Positions 52,272 to 59,961 of a stretch of DNA of 64,000 nt are shown here, in pieces (the first letter of the stretch is position 1; the number at the start of each line of letters is the position of its first letter). Origin of the DNA: DATHBD01 sp035296325 (lineage in GTDB: Bacteria > Actinomycetota > Actinomycetes > Mycobacteriales > Micromonosporaceae); the NCBI GenBank assembly GCA_035296325.1, contig DATHBD010000081.1, forward strand, positions 168,639 through 232,638, given 5' to 3'. The notes beneath the pieces were generated by a model. The model saw nothing but the letters and a program-made list of their open reading frames with translations. It made no database searches and was not told where the DNA came from. Position numbers and translations under genes: made by a program.

Positions 52272-52637
52272 ATGAACACGATGTTGGCAACCGCGCCCCG
52301 GACCGCGTTCCACCCCAGCTCAGCCGAGTGGAGCACCACGCTGCTTGACGAACTGATGGCCCGGGTGGGGGTCGACGGCCTGGTGGCGGCACTGCGCTGC
52401 CCGACCCTGCTGGCGACCGTCAAGGGTCACGAGGCCGCGGTCCAGGACACCCTCGCCATGCGCGGGCACGCCGTCTCCGCCGTCTCGCTGGCCGGGTACA
52501 CCGTCGCGGTCCTCACCGCCGGGATGCGCTGCGGTCGGCTGCTGCCGAGCGACCCGGGCAGCGTGGACTGGTCGAATGCCGAGTGGCACGTGCTGCGCCT
52601 CGTCGCCGTCTGCTCGCTCGCGTGCGAACTGCCCTGA
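52272..52637 (+). CDS. Hypothetical protein, possible DUF6401-like
   Basis: 121 residues, Ala/Leu-rich and helical. The segment LMARVGVDGLVAALRCPTLLATVKGHEAAVQDTLA and SAVSLAGYTVAVLTAG resembles the small DUF6401 proteins seen in actinomycetes, from memory. Function is unknown. It follows the carboxypeptidase gene by 62 bp. Its stop abuts the stop of the convergent FAD oxidoreductase gene with no gap. Confidence 0.62.
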   Translation: MNTMLATAPRTAFHPSSAEWSTTLLDELMARVGVDGLVAALRCPTLLATVKGHEAAVQDTLAMRGHAVSAVSLAGYTVAVLTAGMRCGRLLPSDPGSVDWSNAEWHVLRLVAVCSLACELP

Positions 52638-54017
52638 TCAGGAAACCGCCGGGCCGGCCACCTGCGCAGGCAGCAGCACGCCGGGGTTGAGCAGACCGGC
52701 CGGGTCGATCGAAGCCTTGATCCGGCGCATCACCTCGATCTCCTCCGGTGAGCGCGACAGCGACAGCCACCGCACCTTCGCCCGACCCACACCGTGCTCG
52801 GAGCTGATGCTCCCCCGGTGCGCCGCGACGAGTCGCAGCACAGCGTCCGTGACCTCCGCGCCCGCCCCGTCCGCGCCGAGGACGTTGACGTGCAGGTTCC
52901 CCTCGTTGAGGTGGCCCCAGAAGATCGTCTGGGCCGATGGGGCAACGGCCGCGACCGTGCCGGGCAACGCCGCGACCAGGCCGGACAGCTCGCCGACGGG
53001 CACCGAGACGTCCAGCTTGACCGGCACGCCGGCCGCACTGACCGACTCGGTGTGGGTCTCCCGGTACGCCCAGAGCCGCGCCCGCCCGACGGCGTCCGAA
53101 GCCACCGTGGCGTCGCCGATATCCACTTCGGAGAGCAGCTCCAGCAGCTCGTCGGTGGCGTCGGCCCGCCCGGCACACTCCAGCACCACGTAGGCCGGGT
53201 ACTGCTCGGCGAACGGCGCCGGCAGCTTCCCGTGTGCCCGGACCAGTGCCAGACCGTCGGCGTAGAAGATCTCCGCGGCGAGCAGTGAGGGAAGTCCGCC
53301 ACGGGCCGCCGCCAGCAGAGCCAGGGCCGCGTCGGTATCGGCGAGTGCGACGAGCGCCACCACCCGCGCCGGCAGCAGCGGCACCAGCCGCAGCCGCACC
53401 CGGGTGATGATCCCGAGGGTGCCCTCGCTGCCGGTCAGCAGGTTCGTCAGGTCGTACCCGGTGTTGTCCTTGGCGAGCCCGGCCAGCCGGCTCACCACGG
53501 TGCCGTCGGCGAGGACAGCCTCGAGGCCGGTCACCTGCGCGCGCATGCTGCCGTAGCGGAGCACGTGCATCCCGCCGGCGTTGGTGGCGACCATGCCGCC
53601 CACCGTGGCCGCCGACCGGGCGGCGTAGTCCACGCCGAAGTCCAGCCCAGCGGCCCTCGCATGCGCCTGCAGCGCCTCCAGCCGCACCCCGGCCCCGGCG
53701 GTGACCTGCGCCTCCACGACGTCGACCGGGTCGAGCGAGGCCAGCCGGGTGAGACTGACCAGGACCTCGCCACCAGCCGGGACGCTCCCGCCCACCAGAC
53801 CGGTGTTGCCGCCCTGCACCGCCATCGGCACGCCGGCCGCCACGCAGGCCCGCACCACGGCGGCCACCTGGGCGGTGTCCGCCGGGCGCACCACACAGAC
53901 GGCGGTGCCGGTGAAGCGGCGGGTCCAGTCGGTCTCGTACGACGCCCGTAGCGCCGGATCCACGAGGACGTGCGGGTCACCGACGATGCTCCGCAACGTC
54001 GCTACCAGCTCCGTCAT
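52638..54017 (-). CDS. FAD-linked 2-hydroxyacid dehydrogenase (GlcD/D-2-hydroxyglutarate or D-lactate dehydrogenase family)
   Basis: 459 residues. The PCMH-type FAD domain shows PMAVQGGNTGLVGGSVP and GVDYAARSAATVGGMVATNAGG; the C-terminal domain has the EHGVGRAK motif of the GlcD/DLD/D2HGDH family. It oxidises a D-2-hydroxyacid and passes electrons to an acceptor such as quinone or ETF. The ATG overlaps the serA stop by four bases, so the two are translationally coupled; that favours D-2-hydroxyglutarate as substrate, by analogy with known SerA/D2HGDH coupling. Confidence 0.9.
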   Translation of the reverse strand: MTELVATLRSIVGDPHVLVDPALRASYETDWTRRFTGTAVCVVRPADTAQVAAVVRACVAAGVPMAVQGGNTGLVGGSVPAGGEVLVSLTRLASLDPVDVVEAQVTAGAGVRLEALQAHARAAGLDFGVDYAARSAATVGGMVATNAGGMHVLRYGSMRAQVTGLEAVLADGTVVSRLAGLAKDNTGYDLTNLLTGSEGTLGIITRVRLRLVPLLPARVVALVALADTDAALALLAAARGGLPSLLAAEIFYADGLALVRAHGKLPAPFAEQYPAYVVLECAGRADATDELLELLSEVDIGDATVASDAVGRARLWAYRETHTESVSAAGVPVKLDVSVPVGELSGLVAALPGTVAAVAPSAQTIFWGHLNEGNLHVNVLGADGAGAEVTDAVLRLVAAHRGSISSEHGVGRAKVRWLSLSRSPEEIEVMRRIKASIDPAGLLNPGVLLPAQVAGPAVS

Positions 54018-55234
54018 GACAGGACCCGGAGGCGGACGGTCTGGCTCATCTCACGCAGCTTCGTGAGCACCTCGTCGGGGTAGTCCCGGCCGATGTCGGT
54101 GAGCAGGTACCCGTACTCGCCGCGGGTGCCCAGCAGCTGGCCCTCGATGTTGACGGCGTGCTCCGCCAGGATGCTGTTCACCGCGGCCAGCACACCCGGC
54201 GTGTTGTGGTGCAGGTGGGAGATGCGGTGCGTGCCGGGCAGCGGGGCGAGCCCCACCGGCGGCAGGTTCACGCTGAGGGTGGTGGCACCGTCGGTGACGA
54301 AGCGGTGCAGCTTCTCGGCGACGAACGAGCCGATGTCGGACTGCGCCTCCTCGGTGGACCCACCGATGTGCGGCGTGAGGATGACGTTGGGCAGCCCACG
54401 CAGCTCGGAGCGGAACTCGTCGCCGCGCCCCTTCGGCTCGGTGGGGAACACGTCCACCGCGGCGCCGGCGAGGTGCCCGCTGTCCAGGTGCTGGCGCAGC
54501 GCGGCGTGGTCGATCACGAAACCGCGGCTGAGGTTGAGGAACAGGCTCCCCGCGCGCATCCGGGCGAACTGGGGCTCGCCGAAGAACCCGCTGTTGCCGG
54601 CGCGGCCGTCCACGTGCAGCGTCACCACGTCGGCGAGCTCGAGGAGCTCGTCGAGGCTGTCGCAGCGCTGGGCGTTGCCGAGGGCCAACTTGTCGGCGGT
54701 GTCGAAGAAGTACACCCGCATGCCGAGGTTCTCGGCGAGCACCGACAGCTGCGTGCCGATGTTGCCGTACCCGACGATGCCGAGCGTCCGCCCGCGGACC
54801 TCGTGGCTGCCGTCGGCGGCCTTGTCCCAGATGCCGGCATGCATCGCCGCGTTCTTCTCGGTCAGCCGGCGGGTCAGCGCGATGATCTCCGCGAGAGCCA
54901 GCTCGACGACGCTGCGGGTGTTGGAGTAGGGCGCGTTGAAGACCGCGATGCCCCGCGCGGCAGCCGCCGCGAGGTCGGTCTGGTCGGTGCCGATGCAGAA
55001 GGCGCCGATCGCCATCAGGTTCGGCGCCGCGGCCAGCGCGTCGGCTGTGACGGTGGTCTTGGACCGCACCCCCAGCAGGTGCACATCGCCGATCCGCTCG
55101 ATCAGCTCGTCGGGGTCGAGCGCCCTGCCGAGCGTCTCCACCTGGTAGCCGGCGCCGCCGAGCCGGGCCTCCGCGGTCGGGTGGATGCCCTCCAGCAGCA
55201 GCGCGCGGACCGGCCCGTTCACGGTTCTGATCAC
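54014..55234 (-). CDS. serA: D-3-phosphoglycerate dehydrogenase
   Basis: 406 residues from GTG 55234. First step of serine synthesis, 3-phosphoglycerate to 3-phosphohydroxypyruvate with NAD. The Rossmann motif GIVGYGNIGTQLSVLAENLGM, the NLSRGFVID and PHIGGSTEEAQ catalytic segments, and a C-terminal ACT domain (HNTPGVLAAVNSILAEHAVNIEGQLLGTRGEYGYLL) are visible. The length and single ACT domain match the E. coli-type SerA rather than the longer mycobacterial form with an ASB domain. It overlaps the FAD dehydrogenase gene. Confidence 0.94.
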   Translation of the reverse strand: MIRTVNGPVRALLLEGIHPTAEARLGGAGYQVETLGRALDPDELIERIGDVHLLGVRSKTTVTADALAAAPNLMAIGAFCIGTDQTDLAAAAARGIAVFNAPYSNTRSVVELALAEIIALTRRLTEKNAAMHAGIWDKAADGSHEVRGRTLGIVGYGNIGTQLSVLAENLGMRVYFFDTADKLALGNAQRCDSLDELLELADVVTLHVDGRAGNSGFFGEPQFARMRAGSLFLNLSRGFVIDHAALRQHLDSGHLAGAAVDVFPTEPKGRGDEFRSELRGLPNVILTPHIGGSTEEAQSDIGSFVAEKLHRFVTDGATTLSVNLPPVGLAPLPGTHRISHLHHNTPGVLAAVNSILAEHAVNIEGQLLGTRGEYGYLLTDIGRDYPDEVLTKLREMSQTVRLRVLS

Positions 55235-55340
55235 AAGCTGAGGGTAGCGGCAGGTCCGGTCGGGCCGGAGCGAGGTGGCGAGATGGACTCGGCCCGCAAT
55301 CTGCTCTCGACAAATCTCGGCGAATCCATTAGAGTCCATT

Positions 55341-55396
55341 GACGCGTCCCGCTCCTCCTGCTCCCCCCGTGGCAGCCGGATCGGGACGCGTCCTTT
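55341..55396 (+). terminator. Inverted repeat with C-rich loop and T-run between serA and zur
   Basis: A perfect 11-bp inverted repeat, GACGCGTCCCG (55341-55351) and CGGGACGCGTC (55382-55392), is followed by CTTTTG, the layout of an intrinsic terminator on the plus strand. The 30-nt loop is C-rich and includes CTCCTCC and a run of six C. No gene precedes it in this direction, so it may end a short untranslated RNA starting near 55300, or be a leader element upstream of zur. Confidence 0.6.
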
Positions 55397-55462
55397 TGTC
55401 CGCGTGCCCGCCGTACACTCGACATCGACTTCACGACGATCACGGCTGGGCGGAGCATTGCA

Positions 55463-55867
55463 GTGACGCAGACGACCCCGGGCATCACGCGGAACACCCG
55501 CCAACGCGCCGAGGTGCTCGCGCTGCTGACCGAGACGGACGACTTCCGTACGCCGCAGCAGTTGCACATGACGCTGCGGGAGCGCGGCGCGCGGGTCGGC
55601 CTCACCACCGTCTACCGCACCCTGCAGGTCCTGGTGGACGCCGGTGAGGTGGACACCATGCGGCTGCCCACCGGCGACCAGCTGTACCGACGGTGCAGCC
55701 GGACGCACCACCATCACCTGGTCTGCCGCGACTGCGGCTCGACGGTCGAGGTGGAGGGTCCCGCGGTCGAGCGGTGGGCCGACCGGGTCGCGACGGAGCA
55801 CGGCTTCACCGACGTCAGCCACACGCTTGAGATCTTCGGCACCTGCGGGCCGTGCGCGCGCCGTTGA
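55463..55867 (+). CDS. zur: Fur-family regulator, Zur-like
   Basis: 134 residues. Winged helix (TRNTRQRAEVLALLTETDDFRTPQQLHMTLRERGARVGLTTVYRTLQVL) then a dimerisation domain with the HHHHLVC segment and two CxxC pairs (CRDC, CGPC) that hold the structural zinc. The sequence is closest to zinc-uptake repressors of actinobacteria rather than iron Fur or peroxide PerR. No zinc transporter is adjacent. GTG start preceded by GGCGGAG. Confidence 0.88.
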   Translation: MTQTTPGITRNTRQRAEVLALLTETDDFRTPQQLHMTLRERGARVGLTTVYRTLQVLVDAGEVDTMRLPTGDQLYRRCSRTHHHHLVCRDCGSTVEVEGPAVERWADRVATEHGFTDVSHTLEIFGTCGPCARR

Positions 55868-55904
55868 CGGCTCTCGCCGGGCGGACGTCGGCCTCCCGTC
55901 GCAA

Positions 55905-55944
55905 CGTATAGACCTGCTCGCACCAACGCGAGCAGGTCCATACG
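55905..55944. terminator. Bidirectional hairpin terminator
   Basis: Perfect 11-bp stem GACCTGCTCGC / GCGAGCAGGTC with a 6-nt loop, extended past one mismatch by CGTAT/ATACG. It lies between the convergent zur and wall-protein genes. Confidence 0.88.
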
Positions 55945-56024
55945 TCCCGACGAGGCATACGGCCCGGTCCCGGCCGGGTGAAACAGCTACCCGCGCTGTG
56001 GCGTCGTGTTGAGACGTGCCGCCC

Positions 56025-57047
56025 TCACAGCATGGACAGGTGTACGTGGTTGGTGTGATCGCTGGACGGGTCGCCGTTGCCGCGCCGGTAGGCGTGCCAG
56101 CCGAGCGCGGGGGACCAGATCTGCTTGAACCAGATGACGTAGAGCACACCGAGACGCTTCGCGTTGGCGACGAAGTACGCCGCCAGGTTGTTGCCGTAGG
56201 TGCGGCTGGCACCGCCGGCGACACCGCCGAAGCCGCCGACGTCGGAGGCGAAGTCGCAGGCCCGGCCCTTCGGGTGCTCCCCGCTGCCGCCTGATCGGTG
56301 GCAGGAGACGAAGCGCGTGAAGCCGGCCGCCTTCGCCTGTTGCATGGCGTTGAGGGTGCGGGGGGTGATGCAGCCGTTCGTGGTCGGGTCGTTGACCGAG
56401 CATGACTGCGCGGGCAGGGAGCCGTCGGCGCGGCGCGGCACCGCGGGGGCGGTCACCGAGTTCGTGGCGGGCACGCCGGAGCTGACCGGGCCACCGCCGG
56501 CGGCCCGCAACGCCGCCTCCGCCTGCTGCTTCTGCTTGGCCATGATGTCGAGTTGCTGCTGCTGGCTCGCCACCTCGGCGTCGATCGCCTCGCGGTTGCG
56601 CCGCACCTCGGTCTGCAGTCTCGTCATCTCCCGCAGCAACCGGTCGCTGCGCACCGCGAGCAGGTTCATCGTGGTCGCCTTGTCCAGCAGGGTGTCCGGC
56701 GACGCGCTGCCCAGCAGGGCCGACGCGGTCCGGAGGCCACCGCTGCGGTAGACCGCACCGACGATCTCGTCGGTGACGGCGCGCAGCCTGGTGACCTCGG
56801 CGTCGACGGTGGTGGCCCGCTCGGCGAGCTCCGCCTGGCGCTTGCGGGAGTTGTCCAGCTTCGTCTGGGCGTCGATGAAGGCCCGGTTCACGGTGTCCAG
56901 GGAGGCACGGAGCTGTGGGGTGCCGCCCTCATCGTCGGCGCCCGGCGCTGCCGCGGCCGGGCCGACCGGGATCACGGAAAGGGCGAGGATGGCAGCGAGC
57001 AGAGCCATCAGCAGCGCTCGGGGCCGGGCTCGGACGTGGTTGAACAT
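56025..57047 (-). CDS. Secreted coiled-coil protein with peptidase-like C-terminal domain
   Basis: 340 residues. A signal peptide (MALLAAILALSVIPVGPAAAA) is followed by a coiled coil of about 130 residues (residues 45-180, LDNSRKRQAELAERATTVDAEVTRL and later RRNREAIDAEVASQQQQLDIM). The C-terminal domain has HPKGRACDF and DHTNHVHLSM, which resemble the zinc-binding pattern of M15/VanY-like wall peptidases, with four Cys. A c-di-AMP riboswitch precedes it. Role inferred as cell-wall hydrolysis or remodelling. Confidence 0.85.
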   Translation of the reverse strand: MFNHVRARPRALLMALLAAILALSVIPVGPAAAAPGADDEGGTPQLRASLDTVNRAFIDAQTKLDNSRKRQAELAERATTVDAEVTRLRAVTDEIVGAVYRSGGLRTASALLGSASPDTLLDKATTMNLLAVRSDRLLREMTRLQTEVRRNREAIDAEVASQQQQLDIMAKQKQQAEAALRAAGGGPVSSGVPATNSVTAPAVPRRADGSLPAQSCSVNDPTTNGCITPRTLNAMQQAKAAGFTRFVSCHRSGGSGEHPKGRACDFASDVGGFGGVAGGASRTYGNNLAAYFVANAKRLGVLYVIWFKQIWSPALGWHAYRRGNGDPSSDHTNHVHLSML

Positions 57048-57070
57048 GGGCCGGTGGTGTCCCTCCGTTG

Positions 57071-57186
57071 GCCGCCGACCGAGTTAGCTGACGGGTTCGG
57101 GACGGAAGGTGCCCCTACCGCGGCTTCGCGGATTCACCCCAGTACTGCGGTTGGTTCCCCGGCTCGCCCGAAGGCGATTAGGCGGC
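57071..57186 (-). promoter_or_regulatory. Cyclic di-AMP (ydaO/yuaA) riboswitch
   Basis: On the minus strand the conserved blocks of the c-di-AMP riboswitch occur in order: CGCCTAATC, GAGCCGGGGAACC, GGGGTGAATCC, and CCGAACCCGTCAGCTAACTC, closed by a GCCGCC/GGCGGC end pairing (57181-57186 and 57071-57076). The ribosome site CGGAGGG follows within four bases, 13 nt before the ATG. No intrinsic terminator separates riboswitch and gene. In actinobacteria this class controls cell-wall enzymes, which fits the gene downstream. Confidence 0.93.
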
Positions 57187-57430
57187 GGTCGCCGCCTGCG
57201 CCTGGGAGCGCCGCTGAACGGTGACCGGCTCCGACGGTACCCCGCGATTTCCGCGTTATGTCTGAGTTATTTCCCGCTGTCCCATTTGCATCCCCCGATC
57301 GGTGCGGCGACCGATCCGACCGGCCAGCCGGGTGCCTCAGCCGGTTGCCAGCCGACCCAACTGTGGGGACAGCCAGCGGCCGACGAAGGTCCGGACGCCC
57401 TCGGAAGTGAGTGCCGGGCGACCGTAGACG

Positions 57431-57466
57431 CGTGCGGCTCTCCCGGCATGCCGGGAGAGCCGCACG
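57431..57466. terminator. Perfect 36-bp palindrome, likely terminator
   Basis: Sequence is its own reverse complement, with arms starting CGTGCGGCTCTCCCGG. It begins 11 bp past the stop of the acidic-protein gene on the minus strand and would end that operon. As RNA, the centre forms a tight loop of a few bases. Confidence 0.85.
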
Positions 57467-57476
57467 TGTGGCGTTG

Positions 57477-57734
57477 TCAGCGGGCGTCCGGATCAGCCCC
57501 GGATCGCTCGGCGTCGGCGTCGGCGTCGGCCGACCCGACCGGCACGTTGTCGGAGTCACGCGTGGCCCCGGACAGGTCGCCGTCGGCCCCGGCGCGTACC
57601 GCGTCGGCCTGTGCATCGCTCGCGCCGACGATCTCGCCATCCTCGTCGGTGGTCACGGCTTCGTCGTCTGATCCGGCTACCGCACCGGCAGCCAGACCGG
57701 TGTACAGGGAGTCGCTACCCATTCCTGTCGTCAT
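57477..57734 (-). CDS. Small acidic protein, unknown function
   Basis: 85 residues, very rich in Asp, Ala, Gly and Ser (DSDNVPVGSADADADAE near the end), no hydrophobic segment, likely disordered. It starts 9 bp after the DUF6510 gene and is followed by a strong terminator, so it is the last gene of the molybdoenzyme cassette. An internal ATG at residue 5 is an alternative start. No family recognised. Confidence 0.6.
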   Translation of the reverse strand: MTTGMGSDSLYTGLAAGAVAGSDDEAVTTDEDGEIVGASDAQADAVRAGADGDLSGATRDSDNVPVGSADADADAERSGADPDAR

Positions 57735-57743
57735 GGCGGTGGG

Positions 57744-58094
57744 CTACCCCGCCGGTCGGCTGCCCACACCTGCCGGGACAGTCTCAGCGCCGAGCGGTAT
57801 CTGGAGAAACACCGTGCCACGAAGGTCGAGCCAGGCCCGGTCCGGCCCGCGAACCAGCCTCAGCACCACCTCGTCGCAGCGCGAGCAGCGCGCGACCAGG
57901 CCGGGCGCACGGTCGTACACCCGCAACTGGGCAATGGCGCCCTCCATCCCGCAGCCGGCGCACCTGCCGGTGGCCACGGTCATGTCCACCGCGAAGATCT
58001 CGCGCAGCGCGCCGGCCAGCGCATTGCCGTCCAGCAGATGGCTCTCCGGCTCGGCGCTTCGCGGGACGGGGTCGGTGGCGGACGGCTCGGTCAT
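57744..58094 (-). CDS. DUF6510 family zinc-ribbon-like protein
   Basis: 116 residues from ATG 58094, with TGGAGGT upstream. The conserved start LDGNALAGALREIFAVDMTVATGRCAGCG and two CxxC pairs (Cys45/48 and Cys70/73) predict a small zinc-ribbon fold. The family occurs in actinobacteria, often beside a molybdopterin oxidoreductase and a flavin reductase, from memory. The ATG overlaps the flavin-reductase stop by four bases. Function unknown; redox or metal-binding role is inferred. Confidence 0.87.
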   Translation of the reverse strand: MTEPSATDPVPRSAEPESHLLDGNALAGALREIFAVDMTVATGRCAGCGMEGAIAQLRVYDRAPGLVARCSRCDEVVLRLVRGPDRAWLDLRGTVFLQIPLGAETVPAGVGSRPAG

Positions 58095-58831
58095 GTGGGA
58101 CCTCCAGTCGGGCCGAAACGTTCGGTCTTGATCCGGCGCGGGTCGTGGCCCAGCGCCACCAGGATGTCCGCGACGGACTCCACGAACCCGGTGGGTCCGC
58201 ACACGAAGCAGGCCGGCTCGAAGTCGGCCGGCCAGCCGTAGGTGTTCACGTCGGCGACGCCGAGCCGTCGGCGCGGCCCCAGCCGGGTGTAGTGGTGGTG
58301 CACGTCCAGGCCGGCGTCATCGCGGACCCGCCGGCGCAGTTCCTCGGCGTAGTACGCGTCGTCGGGCGTGCGTACCGAGTAGATCAGTCGAAACGGCACC
58401 CGACTACGGACGGACCCACGGGTGCGCACCATCGCCATCAACGGCACGAGCCCGGCGCCCCCGGCAACGAGCAGCACCGGCTCCGGATCGGTGTGCCGCC
58501 ACACGAACCAGCCACCGACCGGCCCCCGGATCTCCACCAGATCCCCGACCGCCAGGGTCTGCGCGAGGTACGGCGACACCTCACCACCGTCCACCTGCTG
58601 CACCGTCAACTCGACGCGCTCACCGTCGGGCGCGGACGCGATCGAGTAGCTGCGCTGGGTGGAGTACCCGTCCGCGGCGGTGAGCCGGACGTCGACATGC
58701 TGGCCCGGCAGGTGCCCCGGCCAGTCCGGCACCTCGAGGATCAGCGTCCGGGCGGTCGCCGTCTCGGCCCGGACGTCAACCAGTCGACCGGCCCGCCAGG
58801 TCAGTCGCCTTGATACCGCTGCTCGCGCCAT
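58091..58831 (-). CDS. FAD/NAD(P)-dependent ferredoxin-reductase-like protein
   Basis: 246 residues from ATG 58831 (GGAG upstream). The FAD-binding RSYSIASAP motif, the NAD(P) GGAGLVPLMAM motif, and CFVCGPTGFVESV are those of the ferredoxin-NADP reductase superfamily. It lacks any [2Fe-2S] domain, so electrons must leave through the flavin to a partner. Its start overlaps the molybdoenzyme gene by 31 bp, indicating a dedicated reductase for that enzyme. Confidence 0.93.
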   Translation of the reverse strand: MARAAVSRRLTWRAGRLVDVRAETATARTLILEVPDWPGHLPGQHVDVRLTAADGYSTQRSYSIASAPDGERVELTVQQVDGGEVSPYLAQTLAVGDLVEIRGPVGGWFVWRHTDPEPVLLVAGGAGLVPLMAMVRTRGSVRSRVPFRLIYSVRTPDDAYYAEELRRRVRDDAGLDVHHHYTRLGPRRRLGVADVNTYGWPADFEPACFVCGPTGFVESVADILVALGHDPRRIKTERFGPTGGPT

Positions 58832-59403
58832 GGGTCTCCGTAGTCGTGATATCCGACGCTCTCCCAGAAGCCGGGTGAGTCCTCGAGCATCAACTGGATG
58901 CCCGAGATCCACTTCGCCGACTTCCACAGGTACAGGTGCGGGACCAGCAGGCGGGCCGGCCCACCGTGCTCCGGGGTCAGGTCGGCGTCGTCGTACCGGT
59001 AGGCCACCCACGCCTTGCCGTCGAGGAGGTCCTCCAGTGGAAGGTTGGTCGTGTACCCCCCGTAGGAGTGCACCATCGCGTAGTCGGCTGCCGTGTCCAC
59101 GTCGGCGAGGAGCGTGTCGAGCGGCACGCCGTGCCAGGAGGTGCCGAACTTGGACCACTTGGTGACGCAGTGCAGATCGACCGTAACTGTCTCCGCCGGC
59201 AAGGCCAGCAGGTCCGACCACGACCACCGGTGGCGGTCGTCGGTCTCGGTGGTGACGGTGAACTCCCACCGGTCCAGTGCGATGCGTGGCGTGGGGCCGG
59301 CGGAGAGCACCGGAAACTCGGTGGTCAGGTACTGCCCCGGCGGCAGTTTGACATCGGAACGGCCCCTCGGCCGCCCGGTGAAGCCGGGCGAGAGAAATCC
59401 CAT
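58801..59403 (-). CDS. Molybdopterin-dependent oxidoreductase, sulfite-oxidase fold
   Basis: 200 residues. It is a compact sulfite-oxidase-family molybdenum domain: LPPGQYLTTEFPVLSAGPTP, then DLHCVTKWSKFGTSWHGV with the conserved Cys79 that ligates molybdenum, and GGPARLLVPHLYLWKSAKWISGI. There is no Tat or Sec signal and no cytochrome or dimerisation domain, unlike sulfite oxidase or MsrP/YedY. It appears cytoplasmic and reduced or oxidised through the adjacent flavin reductase. Substrate unknown. Confidence 0.92.
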   Translation of the reverse strand: MGFLSPGFTGRPRGRSDVKLPPGQYLTTEFPVLSAGPTPRIALDRWEFTVTTETDDRHRWSWSDLLALPAETVTVDLHCVTKWSKFGTSWHGVPLDTLLADVDTAADYAMVHSYGGYTTNLPLEDLLDGKAWVAYRYDDADLTPEHGGPARLLVPHLYLWKSAKWISGIQLMLEDSPGFWESVGYHDYGDPWREQRYQGD

Positions 59404-59499
59404 CCGGTCAGTAGACCAGCCCAATGTTGCCGATGGACACTCCTGGACCGACTCCGGTTTCCGGCGGACGACGACGGGTAGCCGGGCCAGGTGATCCGC

Positions 59500-59961
59500 A
59501 TGAGGTGGCAACCGGACCGGCGCGACGTGCTCTGGCCGGCGGCACTGCTCGGTGCCGGGCTCGCCGCGGCCGTCGATGAGATCGTCTTCCATCAGATCCT
59601 CGCCTGGCACCACTTCTACGACCGGGCCACCACCAGCGTGGGGCTGTTCTCAGACGGGGTGCTGCACGCGGTGGAACTGGTGGCCGTGGTGGCCGGCGGG
59701 TACCTGCTCGCCGACCGCCATCGCCGGGGTGCCCTGCGCGCCCGCCCGGCGTGGAGCGGCATCCTGCTCGGCGCGGGTGCGTTCCAGCTGTTCGACGGCA
59801 TCGTGGACCACAAGCTGTTGCGGGTGCACCAGATCCGCTACGGCGTGGACCTGCTCCCGTACGACATAGCCTGGGCCGTCGTCAGCCTTGCCCTGATCGC
59901 GGCGGGTCTGCTGCTTCGTCGCGGGTCCGTCCGCGGATCAAGGGCCCCGGCACCGCGGTGA
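59500..59961 (+). CDS. DUF2243 membrane protein
   Basis: 153 residues from ATG 59500, preceded by AGGTGA; a GTG at 59491 lies inside that ribosome site and is less likely. Four predicted transmembrane helices. Conserved His-rich motifs (EIVFHQILAWHHFYDR and FDGIVDHKLLRVHQIR) suggest metal or haem/copper handling. The next gene, overlapping by four bases, encodes a CtaG-like protein, a frequent actinobacterial pairing. Confidence 0.88.
   Translation: MRWQPDRRDVLWPAALLGAGLAAAVDEIVFHQILAWHHFYDRATTSVGLFSDGVLHAVELVAVVAGGYLLADRHRRGALRARPAWSGILLGAGAFQLFDGIVDHKLLRVHQIRYGVDLLPYDIAWAVVSLALIAAGLLLRRGSVRGSRAPAPR

Noticed and set aside
57431..57466. Attachment site or mobile-element end at the 36-bp palindrome
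   Set aside because: No integrase, transposase or duplicated target is nearby, and its place just after a stop codon fits a terminator.
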